This document shows positions 7,942-17,601 of a DNA stretch of 64,000 nt, piece after piece. A program made the translations under genes and the position numbers. The stretch lies in the NCBI GenBank assembly GCA_016839705.1, contig JAEOTR010000016.1:62001-126000 (forward strand), in the 5' to 3' direction. The notes beneath the pieces are model-generated. The model did not search any database. It was not told the origin of the DNA and saw nothing but the letters and a program-made list of their open reading frames with translations. Origin of the DNA: Promethearchaeota archaeon. Its GTDB lineage: Archaea; Asgardarchaeota; Lokiarchaeia; Sigyniarchaeales; SOKP01. How positions within the stretch are numbered: position 1 is the stretch's first letter; every line of letters begins with the position of its first letter.

Positions 7942-9336
7942 TTGAGTGATCTAGAAGGATTAACAAGAAATTTATTAAAAAAAGGGTATACGGACCAGCA
8001 AATCATTCAAAGACTAGTCAAGGAATATCATGACTTTAAAGAAATTGAGGATGCCTCAGCTATAAAACTTGCGACAGCCATCTTAGATGAATGTCAAAAA
8101 AGCGACAAAAATCAAATAAAGGACTCTTTTATTAAAGAATTATTAGACATAAATAAAGCCGAAGTTACAGTAGGCGAGCAAGGTGTGGGATGTAGAGGTG
8201 CAGGAGATTTTTTTGTTCATAAAATAATCGCTGAATTATCAGAAACAGGATCCAAAGCTTTTTTAGCACCCACCTCCCTAGATGATGCAGGAGCAGTCAA
8301 GTTGCAAGATATTAAAGATAGTAACAATTTTTTAGTCTCTGGAGAAAATTTGTTTATTGTAACAAAAATGGAAGGGATTCATTCTCGTTTAAGCGATTTT
8401 CCATTTATCTGTGGATTTCATGTCACTCGAGCGTGTTTAAGGGATTTACTTGTTAAAGGAGCCAAACCTATTTCTATAATGGTTGATGTTCACTTAGGTG
8501 ATGATGCAGATGTAAGTAAACTTTTTGATTTTATGGCAGGAGTCTCTTCAATTTCAGAATTAGCAAAAGTTCCAATTACTGCAGGTTCAACATTGAGAAT
8601 AGGCGGTGATATGGTAATTGGTGATCGATTAGTCGGAGGTGTAAGTGCTGTTGGCATATGTAATAATTTATTAGCCAGAAGAAATATTTCAATTGGTGAT
8701 AAAATATTAATGACTGAGGGTGCTGGTGGAGGCACAATAACTACAACCGCAATCTATTCTGGTAATCATAATGTTGCAAAAGAAACCATAAATATCAAAT
8801 TTCTTGAAGCTTGTGAATTACTATTAAATTCTGATTATCTAAAAGATATTAGGGCTATGTGTGATGTTACTAATGGGGGTCTTCGAGGGGATCTCTATGA
8901 AATAAACTATGAGGCTAATTGTGGGGTGACAATTTATGAAAAAGAGGTTAAAAAACTTGTGAATCAGAACGTGTTAAATCTTTTAGAGAAAGTGCAAATA
9001 GATTACTTGGGTGTATCTCTAGATGCACTCCTAATTTATTGCTCAGAATCTATTTCAAAAAAGATCATTTCAGATTTAAAGAGTATAAATATTGAATGTG
9101 CTGAAATTGGTTTCGTCGATGGTTCTAGGGAAGTATCCATGATCTATTCCGATGAATTGAAAAAGAAAATCTTGCCACGATTTAGAGAGTCAGCATATAC
9201 AAAGGTGAAACAAGTGATTGGTGAAGAAACTCCAGAATTAATAGGAGAAATGGAAAAGAAAATTGAAGTAGCAGCCAACGCTGCTTTAGAAAAGCGGGAG
9301 AAGATTATCAAATATATTAAAAATATTCATTCTTAA
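7942..9336 (+). CDS. AIR synthase / selenophosphate synthetase-related protein
   Basis: A 464-residue PurM/SelD-superfamily protein of the archaeal 'selenophosphate synthetase-related' type. About 70 residues of helical N-terminal extension precede the ATP-binding core; DDAGAV near residue 112 is the conserved Asp-rich metal site and GAGGGTIT the C-domain loop. It is not a true SelD: I see no catalytic Cys or Sec at the usual N-terminal place. The substrate is unknown. TTG at 7942 is the only sensible start and has a weak AGGT upstream. The 3' end overlaps the convergent larE gene by 4 bases. Confidence 0.75.
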   Translation: MSDLEGLTRNLLKKGYTDQQIIQRLVKEYHDFKEIEDASAIKLATAILDECQKSDKNQIKDSFIKELLDINKAEVTVGEQGVGCRGAGDFFVHKIIAELSETGSKAFLAPTSLDDAGAVKLQDIKDSNNFLVSGENLFIVTKMEGIHSRLSDFPFICGFHVTRACLRDLLVKGAKPISIMVDVHLGDDADVSKLFDFMAGVSSISELAKVPITAGSTLRIGGDMVIGDRLVGGVSAVGICNNLLARRNISIGDKILMTEGAGGGTITTTAIYSGNHNVAKETINIKFLEACELLLNSDYLKDIRAMCDVTNGGLRGDLYEINYEANCGVTIYEKEVKKLVNQNVLNLLEKVQIDYLGVSLDALLIYCSESISKKIISDLKSINIECAEIGFVDGSREVSMIYSDELKKKILPRFRESAYTKVKQVIGEETPELIGEMEKKIEVAANAALEKREKIIKYIKNIHS

Positions 9337-10157
9337 TTGAGTGTAAGAACTTCATTCATCGAACCAGAGCGAAACCCTTCTAAGTCAAAAGTGACGTAAC
9401 TAAAACCTAATTCCTTAAATTTTTCTTTAATTAAACTGATGTTTTCAGGTGTTAGAACTTTCTGAAAATCTTCTTGTAATAATTCAATTCGAGCTAAAGA
9501 ATTTTCATGGTGTCTAACTCTTAATTGTTTCAGATTAAAAGTGTTTTTCAAAAATTTCTCTCCTTCCCTTATCCGATTTAATTTTTCCTCATTTATCTCC
9601 TGTCCATATGGAACTCTTGAGGAAAAGCAAGCCATAGACGGTTTTGACTGAACAGATAAGTTAAAAAACTTGCTAAGTTCCCGAATTTCTTGTTTGTTTA
9701 TATTATATTCAATATATGGGGTAAAAATGTTTAACTCCTTCAATGCTTGCATTCCTGGACGATAATCTAAGAGATCATCTGCATTTGATCCATCCAAGAT
9801 GGTATCAAATTTTTTTTCTATTCTCACATTAATAATATCTTCATAAAGACCAGTTTTACATAGATAGCATCTATTTTCTGGATTACATTGGAAATCTTTA
9901 TCTTTTAACGGATCTCGTTCAATTATTCTATGAGGGATATTATGTGAATTAGCAAAGTGACTTGCTTCATCAATTTCCTCATCAGGATATAGGATGGTTT
10001 TTTCAGTTATAAGCAAAGTTTCTTTAGCATACCTACTTGAGAGATAGGCTAAGAGTGAGCTATCCACGCCTCCAGAAAAAGCCACAATTACTTTTTTTCC
10101 CTTTAGATATGAAATAATATTTTCTAACTTCTTTTCTATGTTATTTGGGAGTTCCAT
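9333..10157 (-). CDS. larE: LarE-type ATP-dependent sacrificial sulfur transferase
   Basis: A PP-loop ATP pyrophosphatase of the LarE family. LarE of Lactobacillus plantarum gives up the sulfur of its own cysteine to thiolate the nickel-pincer nucleotide cofactor of lactate racemase. The PP-loop SGGVDSS is at residues 28-34 and the sacrificial cysteine is present (Cys 177 in ACFSSRVPYG, matching the Cys of L. plantarum LarE). An extra NRCYLCKTGLY segment (Cys 97 and 100) is also typical of LarE-like proteins. No larA, larB or larC is in the window, so the real acceptor could be another cofactor or a tRNA. Confidence 0.85.
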   Translation of the reverse strand: MELPNNIEKKLENIISYLKGKKVIVAFSGGVDSSLLAYLSSRYAKETLLITEKTILYPDEEIDEASHFANSHNIPHRIIERDPLKDKDFQCNPENRCYLCKTGLYEDIINVRIEKKFDTILDGSNADDLLDYRPGMQALKELNIFTPYIEYNINKQEIRELSKFFNLSVQSKPSMACFSSRVPYGQEINEEKLNRIREGEKFLKNTFNLKQLRVRHHENSLARIELLQEDFQKVLTPENISLIKEKFKELGFSYVTFDLEGFRSGSMNEVLTLN

Positions 10158-10268
10158 AATACAGTTTTAAAATCATTTGATAGAAAATGTATAGTATTGT
10201 ACAAAATAAAAATTTCGATTATAGGTTAAAAATTATAAAATCGAAAAAAAATGTAAAAATGAGGATAT

Positions 10269-11072
10269 TTACCATTTAAAGTTAGGATTAAAAAACAGTA
10301 TAGAGTTAAGCTTCTGTAACGTGATGAAAACTATTACATAATACCAGGTTAAAGCACTAAAAAGCATTATCCATTCCAGAAATTGTCTTGTTAATGGTTC
10401 TGGGGCAATCATAAATACTATCGAAGCAGTTGATGGACCCAATATCATAAAATAGCCAACTGCTTTTGGAAATAATCTTCTTTTTAATACAATCGCGAGG
10501 CCTGTGAAAAATGCACCAAAGGCGAAACCTCCAAAGGCTAATGAAGAAAAGTAAAAATGGGCATCCAATGGGGAACGATCTAAGCTAAACACACCAACAA
10601 AGAACATACCAAATATCCCCACAAAAAGACATACAACACCCATATATCCAAAAATTCTTCTAAATTTGATTACATTCCGAGAACGTTTTGTGTTATCTAT
10701 ATCTTCAATCATATGTGAACTATAGAGCCTACTAAGATTTAAAATTAAGGGAACAATGAAAATTGCAGATATAGTACATGTTAAATCAAGAATATACGGT
10801 GCGGGAGTATATTTAATTGAACCTAAATCACTAATCCAATTCAACCATAAGTTATAAGGAATTGGACCATAAGTTAGTGCAATAATCAGACCAAGGATTA
10901 TACCTGGTAAAAAGGTTGCTAAACTAATATAAATTGAAATTTTCACAATTTTCGGTTCAGTTACCTTTTCATAAAACTTCTTACTATTTCGCTTAATTCT
11001 CATGAACTTCGGATTTACAAAATCCACACAAAATTTATTAAATCGTTCCAAATAAGTTTCTTTTTCGCTCAT
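10269..11072 (-). CDS. DUF998-like multispanning membrane protein
   Basis: A 267-residue integral membrane protein with about six hydrophobic helices after a charged cytoplasmic N-terminus of some 45 residues. The short NWISDLGS motif after the first helix is characteristic of DUF998 proteins, a widespread family without a known function. It is monocistronic and divergent from the PadR gene, so its promoter lies in the same 260-base intergenic region as the PadR operator candidate. I cannot assign a transport or enzymatic role. Confidence 0.7.
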   Translation of the reverse strand: MSEKETYLERFNKFCVDFVNPKFMRIKRNSKKFYEKVTEPKIVKISIYISLATFLPGIILGLIIALTYGPIPYNLWLNWISDLGSIKYTPAPYILDLTCTISAIFIVPLILNLSRLYSSHMIEDIDNTKRSRNVIKFRRIFGYMGVVCLFVGIFGMFFVGVFSLDRSPLDAHFYFSSLAFGGFAFGAFFTGLAIVLKRRLFPKAVGYFMILGPSTASIVFMIAPEPLTRQFLEWIMLFSALTWYYVIVFITLQKLNSILFFNPNFKW

Positions 11073-11263
11073 TTTATTTCTCTATAATAGTTTCATTAAT
11101 TTATCATCGATAATAAAGTTTCTCTAACTCCAAAATTGATTTCAGAGTAAAATTAACCCGTTTTTCTTATTTATGTTATAGATTTTATCTATTTATTTCT
11201 ACCTTTTTCATCAAATTCTTTTTAAATTAAAAAAAAATACGAAGATTTAAATACTGTGTTTAA

Positions 11264-11300
11264 TATAGTATTCATAAGATAATATAGAATAAATACTATA
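11264..11300. promoter_or_regulatory. Candidate PadR operator (inverted repeat)
   Basis: TATAGTATT (11264-11272) and AATACTATA (11292-11300) are perfect 9-base inverted copies separated by 19 bases. A third half-site, AATACT, lies at 11250-11255. They sit 30-80 bases upstream of the PadR start, where a self-repressing PadR dimer would bind. Symmetry and position support an operator; the low sequence complexity of the region weakens the case. Confidence 0.45.
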
Positions 11301-11330
11301 TAAATTAAAAATAAAACAAATAAAAAGGAG

Positions 11331-11882
11331 TTGATAGCTATTATTAAACGCGTAAAGGAATTAGGGTCTAATGCGTTAATCGCTTCAAGAGAATTTCGAG
11401 ATTACGTTGAAAAACAAGAAACGGAGATTAATCGAGGAATAAGCTCTCTTTGTATATTATCAATTCTAATGCAAACAGAGGAAAAAGAACTCCATGGATA
11501 TAAAATTTTAAAAGATCTCACAAAGAAGACAAATGAGATGTTAATTATCGAAGAGGGAACACTTTACCCAATACTAAGAAAACTAGAAGAAGATAACATC
11601 ATTAGTTCAAGAAAAGAAGAAACTGGAAGAAAAAAGAAATTCTATTGCATGACTGAATATGGAAAACAAGTCTTTAATCACCTCGCAGGATTTTATTCAA
11701 AACTAACTGAAGCGATCGCACCTTTATTTGATGTAAAGGTTGATTTACAACAAGAAAAATACTTTTATTGTCCAATGTGTGCCAATAAAATTGATCTTTC
11801 GAATAAAGAACTAAAATTTTGTACAATTTGTGGTTATAATATTGAACAAGAATTAATTGAAAGAGGTTTAAGAAATGAGTGA
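11331..11882 (+). CDS. PadR-family transcriptional regulator with C-terminal zinc ribbon
   Basis: A winged-helix PadR regulator: GISSLCILSIL, LHGYKILKDL, EEGTLYPILRKLEEDNII and a basic wing (EETGRKKKFYCMTEYG) are the family pattern. A C-terminal zinc ribbon (CPMC and CTIC, about residues 142-166) is added. PadR proteins usually repress their own operon and respond to ligands or membrane stress. The next gene encodes a HAAS-domain membrane protein and overlaps by 8 bases, a standard PadR partnership. The start is uncertain: TTG at 11331 touches the Shine-Dalgarno GGAG with no spacing, and the ATT codons at 11340 or 11343 are better spaced from it. Confidence 0.88.
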   Translation: MIAIIKRVKELGSNALIASREFRDYVEKQETEINRGISSLCILSILMQTEEKELHGYKILKDLTKKTNEMLIIEEGTLYPILRKLEEDNIISSRKEETGRKKKFYCMTEYGKQVFNHLAGFYSKLTEAIAPLFDVKVDLQQEKYFYCPMCANKIDLSNKELKFCTICGYNIEQELIERGLRNE

Positions 11883-12891
11883 AATTGAAATGAAAAATTT
11901 GATTAAGGAATATTTGAAGGAAGTTAAGGCAAAATTACCCGAATGGTTAAAGGATAAAAAAGAGCATAAGGAAATTTTAGCTGAACTTGAAGAACATATT
12001 TGGAGTAAGGCAGAAGAATTATCGAAAACAGGTCAACCCACTATAAATTCGGTTCGCGAGGCAATTGATCATATGGGAACACCAGAGAGCATCGCCAAAG
12101 AATATAAACGTCGAGGAACTCCAAAAGTTTACATAACTGAGGAAATGTGGCCTTTATACAAAAAGGTTATAGGTTTTGTGTTCTCGTTAATAATCGTCAT
12201 CGCCGTTATAGTACAAGTGATAAATTTAGTTTTTGGAAATTATCATAACTTTTGGGAGGGATTCACGGGCATTCAAATTGGATTACTTATTGCGTTTGCC
12301 GTTATAACAATAATTTTTGTTCTTCTCTCTATGGAAGGATATTTTCCAGAAGATTTCATGTCTGAAAAAGAGCTAAAAAAGAGGAAAGAAGAACCTGGTA
12401 TAGAAGATGAAAGGGAAAAACCGTTAAAACCCTTTATAAAACCGGTAGGAGAAATAATTGGGGGCTCATTAGGATTAATATTTGGAGTGTTTTTGATTGT
12501 ACAACCACTCCCATTCATTTTTAGTCTTATTGACAGTGAGTTTCTTTTATTCCTTCAATTTGCGGGTATTTTCATGATTGCTGAGGGTACTTTAGATATG
12601 ATTAGAGGTTTAATCGGGAATCGACAACCATTAGCCCATCAAGTCGTTCATGCCATTACTGTAGGTGTAAAGCTAGCTTCTATTTCAGTAGTAGTTTTGA
12701 TGATGAATAGACCAGAAATATTCCCTATATTAATTGTTCAGGACCCGTCAGGTCCCCTGATAAATATCGGTATTGCCCCAGAGTTTTATAATCTTTTTAG
12801 AATAATTGCAGGAATCATTATTGCTGTGGTTGCTTTAAGTACTTTAGAAAACTTCTATAAGATTTACAAACTCGAAAGTTATAAAAAATAG
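11875..12891 (+). CDS. HAAS-domain membrane protein, partner of PadR
   Basis: A 338-residue membrane protein. Residues 1-90 form a helical HAAS/DUF1700-like domain (LKEVKAKLPEWLKDKKEHKE, ELEEHIWSKAEEL, IDHMGTPESIAKEYKRRG) that typically couples to a PadR regulator encoded in the same operon. About seven hydrophobic helices follow, with a charged cytoplasmic loop rich in Glu and Lys near residues 160-185. The ATG lies inside the end of the PadR gene. It probably senses or responds to a membrane state; what it transports or detects is not visible. Confidence 0.75.
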   Translation: MSEIEMKNLIKEYLKEVKAKLPEWLKDKKEHKEILAELEEHIWSKAEELSKTGQPTINSVREAIDHMGTPESIAKEYKRRGTPKVYITEEMWPLYKKVIGFVFSLIIVIAVIVQVINLVFGNYHNFWEGFTGIQIGLLIAFAVITIIFVLLSMEGYFPEDFMSEKELKKRKEEPGIEDEREKPLKPFIKPVGEIIGGSLGLIFGVFLIVQPLPFIFSLIDSEFLLFLQFAGIFMIAEGTLDMIRGLIGNRQPLAHQVVHAITVGVKLASISVVVLMMNRPEIFPILIVQDPSGPLINIGIAPEFYNLFRIIAGIIIAVVALSTLENFYKIYKLESYKK

Positions 12892-12902
12892 GAATAAAAA
12901 AA

Positions 12903-12953
12903 TTTTTTTTTTTTTGCTTTTTTTTTTATTAAGTCTTTTTTCTTTTTGATTTT
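12903..12953 (+). terminator. Oligo-T terminator
   Basis: Consecutive T-runs (13 Ts from 12903, a further run from 12918, then shorter runs to 12953) follow the HAAS gene on its coding strand. Archaeal RNA polymerase stops at such U-rich tracts without needing a hairpin. Confidence 0.6.
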
Positions 12954-12971
12954 AGTACATATAGAAAAAAA

Positions 12972-15224
12972 TTAGTATGAAGTGTGAGTACTACTCATGT
13001 TAACTAATCTTGGTAAAACTATGCAAGAAGGATAATCTGGACCTACAAGTAGTGTATTATTAGCGATATTGTAGTTTAAATAGCTATAAGCTAATGGTGC
13101 CCCTGTATTTGGATTTGCTGCGAAACGAGGATAATTAGAACTCGAGATTGCAATTCTTATCTTATGACCTTGTGCAAAAACATAGGCTGTGGACCATAAA
13201 TCAACAAATAATTCATAGACATCGGTTTGATTCCCTGACATAAATCCTTCAGAGGTATAATTATTTCTTGAACGAACTGTTAAAGAACCATCTGTTATTA
13301 ACATCGAACGTCCATCTGGATAAACATCAGTAAGTTTTACTGTAAAATCTGTATCCGTACAATTGGAAGTAACAAATAAATTCCCAAAAATTCTTCCTAC
13401 GGTCTCCACTGATTCTGGTAATGCTGTGCTTTCAAAGATTAGAACATCAGGTCTACTCTCGGTAGACCTCTGATCCATTGGGCCTGCTAAGTCGAAAGGT
13501 TGGTTTTGTCCCCCTAAATTTGGAACAGGATCTCTTGGATCGTATAAGTAAGAGAAATTCTTATTTATAGAAGGAAGAGTACTATTAATTAAACCGCTAG
13601 TTGACGTGAAATACCACTTATCATCCACATGATCAAGAGGCCAATCATAAGCATATCTCCAGTAATTCCAATCATCAGAAGGAGTATCTACATCGCCCAT
13701 TAGATAATAGGCGACCCTTTCTCTGTTCCAATTTGTAGACTTCCCTAAAAGAGCATAATCAAAAACAGCCATTTCCCAATTCAAAGCAAGATTAAAGCCA
13801 ATTGAGTTCTTTGGATAACTTAATTCTCCTTGTTTTACTGAATCAAACAAGTTGACATGAGTCCATGGTCCCATTATTAATCTTTGTTTACCTTGAGCGC
13901 TAAGGGCACCATAATCATCATATCCAATGTATCCATCGATAGTACCTTGTAAAAAATGGTCATACCAGCCACCCACATGTATTCCCGCAACAGAAACGTT
14001 CGAATAGACTGGTCCAATTGGTATTGATAACGATGTTGAATTGTATAGTGTTTCATCTTTAGGATTTGAAAACGATAAAAGAGTTTCGATTTGATATTTC
14101 CAATTGTTTGGAGCATTATCTTGAATCCATGTCTCAACGGAGGATTTATGGTAAGAGCCTTGATAGATTGCATGATCGTATAATTCTGGAGTTCCAAACC
14201 ATAGTTGTTGGGCGACTAATCCCTCAGGAGCCATTCCTGCATAGAAATATTGATTGATACAGAGTGCGGAAGGTCCAGCGCTCGCAATTTTGCCATTACA
14301 CCAACTTTGGTCTAATATCCAATTGATAGTGTCAACGCCATCTAAATAGGAATCTTTAAAGAGTAAGAATTGACTTCCTCCTTCAGAATCATGAGTTCCC
14401 CTTAAATCTTGTACTACTGCATGGTATTCTTGAGTTGTATAATACTGTAAAGCCAAATCAGCAGCCCAACCTGATTTACCATAAGGAGTTCTTACCATAA
14501 CAACTGGTTTTGGGGTTCCAAAAGAACCCGGAGAAAAATATAAATCAGTAGCTAATTTGACACCATCCCTCATCTCAACCATATATGTCTTTTTTGTGGT
14601 AGGAGCGTATACTAGAGTAATTGTAAGAATAGTGGAAGGGATTGCTATTAAAAGTATTAAACTTGCAGCTTTAACTGGTCTTGGAAATTTATTCAACCAT
14701 CTTTTATCATATTTAGTGATCAACTTTGAAAGCGAGAGATTAGAAATTTTTAACCCATAATGGAAGTAGGCTAGTAGACTTATCCCGACTGCGGCTATCG
14801 AGTAATAATTCACTTCAATAAACAGAAACCAAATTATTCCTCCCAAAGGTATAAGTATATTGAATAGTTTTGCTATTTTATCTATATACTTAAATCTTAT
14901 ATTTTTGCTGATGTGTTTAAGATAATTGGTTGTCATCAATAATGAATAAAAAGAGATGAATACCGCAATAGGGGATAATACAATTCCAATTAAAATTATT
15001 GAAACCTGTTTTAAGGTAAAGTTAATAATTTCATTTTTAGTAAATAACTTCTTCCCTTCTTCCAACTCTTTATTAAAATCTTTGTAATAATTGAAGTAAT
15101 ACGCACCTATGTATAATCCGCGGCAGATTAGTAGCATTAGTAAATTAGTGGTAAAGATTTGTTCGAAGTTTAAGTACCCTAAACTATATAGCTGAAAAAA
15201 TATCATTATAATCCAATTAATCAT
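12972..15224 (-). CDS. CocE/NonD-family (S15-like) hydrolase with N-terminal membrane domain
   Basis: A 750-residue protein joining about 210 residues of membrane helices to a CocE/X-Pro dipeptidyl-peptidase-like alpha/beta hydrolase. The hydrolase starts at MVEMRDGVKLATDLYFSPG (about residue 215), has the DLRGTHDSEG oxyanion region (273-282), a nucleophile elbow ASAGPSALC with Ser 319, and a C-terminal jelly-roll domain ending in an IRIAISSSNYPRF segment. Family members hydrolyse esters, amides or proline peptides. The fused membrane anchor would place the catalytic domain at the cell surface, inferred from many NxS/T sequons and few lysines. Substrate unknown. It is a single gene, convergent with the HAAS gene. 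Confidence 0.85.
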   Translation of the reverse strand: MINWIIMIFFQLYSLGYLNFEQIFTTNLLMLLICRGLYIGAYYFNYYKDFNKELEEGKKLFTKNEIINFTLKQVSIILIGIVLSPIAVFISFYSLLMTTNYLKHISKNIRFKYIDKIAKLFNILIPLGGIIWFLFIEVNYYSIAAVGISLLAYFHYGLKISNLSLSKLITKYDKRWLNKFPRPVKAASLILLIAIPSTILTITLVYAPTTKKTYMVEMRDGVKLATDLYFSPGSFGTPKPVVMVRTPYGKSGWAADLALQYYTTQEYHAVVQDLRGTHDSEGGSQFLLFKDSYLDGVDTINWILDQSWCNGKIASAGPSALCINQYFYAGMAPEGLVAQQLWFGTPELYDHAIYQGSYHKSSVETWIQDNAPNNWKYQIETLLSFSNPKDETLYNSTSLSIPIGPVYSNVSVAGIHVGGWYDHFLQGTIDGYIGYDDYGALSAQGKQRLIMGPWTHVNLFDSVKQGELSYPKNSIGFNLALNWEMAVFDYALLGKSTNWNRERVAYYLMGDVDTPSDDWNYWRYAYDWPLDHVDDKWYFTSTSGLINSTLPSINKNFSYLYDPRDPVPNLGGQNQPFDLAGPMDQRSTESRPDVLIFESTALPESVETVGRIFGNLFVTSNCTDTDFTVKLTDVYPDGRSMLITDGSLTVRSRNNYTSEGFMSGNQTDVYELFVDLWSTAYVFAQGHKIRIAISSSNYPRFAANPNTGAPLAYSYLNYNIANNTLLVGPDYPSCIVLPRLVNMSSTHTSY

Positions 15225-15294
15225 AAACTATATTGAGATTAGCTTACTAATAAAAGTATTTGATTGTTTAATCAACCAAATTTCTTTATAATTG

Positions 15295-16719
15295 ATGAGA
15301 AATACAATAGAATCTTCAGAGGAAAATCTTCATCGAAGGTCTTATGGTGTTCATCTAACCTCAAGCGATATTTTCTTGAAGTTTATTTTCCCTGAAATAA
15401 AGGAAAAAATATGGGGATATAAATGGGTTGATTTATATGCTGGAGAAGGTAATCTAATATTGCCTATATTGAAATCAATCCCCCCCGCGGATAGGATAAA
15501 TTTTTTTAAAAATCATATTTATTTATCCGATATACAGGAAGAAATGTTAGAAAAATGCATTAAGAGAGCTTCGGATTATGGTATTCCTCCTGAAGTGGCT
15601 TCACGCAATGTAGAACTTAGGGATAATCTAGAACAATCACCTGATTTTTTAAAGGATAATCGAAAATCGATATTCCATATTACTAATCCACCATACCTTT
15701 ATTTAGGATATATTAGAAAAAATGAAGAAACTCAGAAATATCTAAAGTTATTTGAAGGGAAAAATGATGGTTATCAGGATTTATACCAAATTGCGATGCT
15801 AAATGATTTAAGGAATCAATTGGACAATCTTATCTACATTATCCCTTCTAATTTTTTATTTGGAGCCTCTGTCTCTAATAAATTTCGAAATGATTTCTTA
15901 CAATTTTATAAAATTAAGAAAATGATAATATTTGAGACGAGGATATTCGAGTTTACGGGAACCAACATCTGTATTGGTTTTTTTGAGAGAAAAAAAGTCC
16001 CTAAATCAGAGAATGTTGAATTTATGGGCGTTAAATTTAAACAACACAATAAAGAAATTAAAAAAAAATATTTGCTTAAACCAGAATACAAATACCGAGC
16101 CGGTTATGAATTTGATGATTTTTTAGATAAAAATCGAATAAAAATTCCTCTGACTACTAATTATTATTTATTAAAAAAGGAAGTAAAAAACAATATAGGA
16201 ATTAACAAGTTAAGTGTTATAGACGCTAATAATTATAAAAATAATCATTATATTAAACTCGATCTTAAGGTAAATGATAATTTAAAAAACAAAGTCGAAT
16301 CCAATATATTATATGTTCGAACTGTTGATACTGGATCAATAGATGGCAGAGTTGGATTAGGAATAATTGCAGAAGATTTTAATGTTGATGGAATATATGT
16401 ATCTGGGAATACTTACAGAACTCATCCAATCCAACTATTTTTTGAACCAAATTTATCGCAACATGAGCAATTTTTATTAAAAGATTATTTTAATTTTATT
16501 TTGGAATATTTTAGAGAGAAATTAGATAGTGAATTTCTCACTACCTATAAATATTCTAACGCTGATTATACAAGAAAATATTTAGGCTTAACTCAAGTCA
16601 GAAAATTAATTCAAACTTTCCCTTACATGATGATGAACGAAAAATTCAACCAGAAGTTGGCATCTTTAATTGAAAAAAAAGATTTGGATGATATTTTAGA
16701 TTTATTTGATGCTTGCTAA
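15295..16719 (+). CDS. Adenine-specific DNA methyltransferase (solo)
   Basis: A 474-residue N6-adenine methyltransferase of the TaqI/Eco57I-like class. Motif I is DLYAGEGN (about residues 46-53) and the catalytic motif IV is NPPY at 131-134. A C-terminal part of some 250 residues should recognise the DNA target. No restriction endonuclease is adjacent, so it may be an orphan or a bifunctional remnant. Two starts abut (TTG 15292, ATG 15295); ATG is preferred, although no Shine-Dalgarno is seen. Its last 18 bases overlap the convergent prenyltransferase gene. A second enzyme of the same class is at 32694. Confidence 0.88.
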   Translation: MRNTIESSEENLHRRSYGVHLTSSDIFLKFIFPEIKEKIWGYKWVDLYAGEGNLILPILKSIPPADRINFFKNHIYLSDIQEEMLEKCIKRASDYGIPPEVASRNVELRDNLEQSPDFLKDNRKSIFHITNPPYLYLGYIRKNEETQKYLKLFEGKNDGYQDLYQIAMLNDLRNQLDNLIYIIPSNFLFGASVSNKFRNDFLQFYKIKKMIIFETRIFEFTGTNICIGFFERKKVPKSENVEFMGVKFKQHNKEIKKKYLLKPEYKYRAGYEFDDFLDKNRIKIPLTTNYYLLKKEVKNNIGINKLSVIDANNYKNNHYIKLDLKVNDNLKNKVESNILYVRTVDTGSIDGRVGLGIIAEDFNVDGIYVSGNTYRTHPIQLFFEPNLSQHEQFLLKDYFNFILEYFREKLDSEFLTTYKYSNADYTRKYLGLTQVRKLIQTFPYMMMNEKFNQKLASLIEKKDLDDILDLFDAC

Positions 16720-17577
16720 AAGAAAAGCTATTAAACCTAGATATGCCCCTATCTTCAAAACTAAGCTAATTTTTTTAAAATTCTCTCTCATTAAATTACC
16801 TTTAGCCATTAAAATAACAGCAAACAAAACTACAATAAAACCAAAAGCCATAGAAATTAAGAAGAGTAATGGATTTAGAATATTAGTAAAATAAGGTAAT
16901 ATGTAAAAGACCATTGCGAAAATTGCAAATACCATAGCAATATAGGTTGATTTTTTTGTTCCAATCCTAATAGCTAAAGTTTTCACGCCTTCTATTTTAT
17001 CTCCTTCAATATCTTCACACCCTTTAATAATTTCTCGAGAGAGCAGAGCGAAGAATGCCGCTGAAAAGAAGAAATATATATAAAAAGGCACATTCGAATT
17101 ATTTAAAATTGCCCCATAGATAAGTCCGATAGAAAATGATGCACTGACAATAATATTACCGATAAATCCACTCTTCTTACCCCAAGCAGCGTATAACCAT
17201 CCAATAAAAACCATTAAAACCACTATAATAATATTTATAAAAAATATTTGAAATAGAAAACTATGAATTATTGCTATAACTATACCAATAAGGGCGGTGG
17301 TTATCCATAAAGTCTTTGCTTGCTTTAAAGATATTGCTCCTCTAGGAATGGGCCTATCTGGACGATTTATTTTATCTATTTCTATATCATAATAGTCGTT
17401 TATGATGTTTCCTGCACCTGCCAAAAAAAAGTATGTAAGAACACCTAATATTATATTAAAAATCAAAGTTACTGCATTGACCCCAATCCTAGTATTTAAA
17501 ATTCCTATGATTACACTTAAACTACCCATTATATCGTTAAGTGGTCTGAGTATTTCAATAATATCTTTAAACTTCAT
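16702..17577 (-). CDS. Digeranylgeranylglyceryl phosphate synthase (UbiA family)
   Basis: A UbiA-type membrane prenyltransferase that adds the second geranylgeranyl chain to GGGP, giving the unsaturated archaeal core lipid precursor. The first aspartate-rich motif NDYYDIEIDKINRPDRP (about residues 61-77) and the second (REIIKGCEDIEGDKIEGVKT) are intact, among eight or nine membrane helices. Length (291) is normal. It is the last gene of a minus-strand lipid run: the polyprenol-kinase-like gene, geranylgeranyl reductase and GGGP synthase lie upstream, with 24 bases to GGGP synthase. UbiA members differ in acceptor, but the neighbours make this assignment strong. Confidence 0.9.
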   Translation of the reverse strand: MKFKDIIEILRPLNDIMGSLSVIIGILNTRIGVNAVTLIFNIILGVLTYFFLAGAGNIINDYYDIEIDKINRPDRPIPRGAISLKQAKTLWITTALIGIVIAIIHSFLFQIFFINIIIVVLMVFIGWLYAAWGKKSGFIGNIIVSASFSIGLIYGAILNNSNVPFYIYFFFSAAFFALLSREIIKGCEDIEGDKIEGVKTLAIRIGTKKSTYIAMVFAIFAMVFYILPYFTNILNPLLFLISMAFGFIVVLFAVILMAKGNLMRENFKKISLVLKIGAYLGLIAFLLASIK

Positions 17578-17601
17578 GATTTAATTCTTAATAATATTCT
17601 A

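Noticed and set aside
13877..14197. 106-codon frame on the minus strand inside the CocE-like gene
   Set aside because: A shifted frame within a gene that shows clear conserved motifs.
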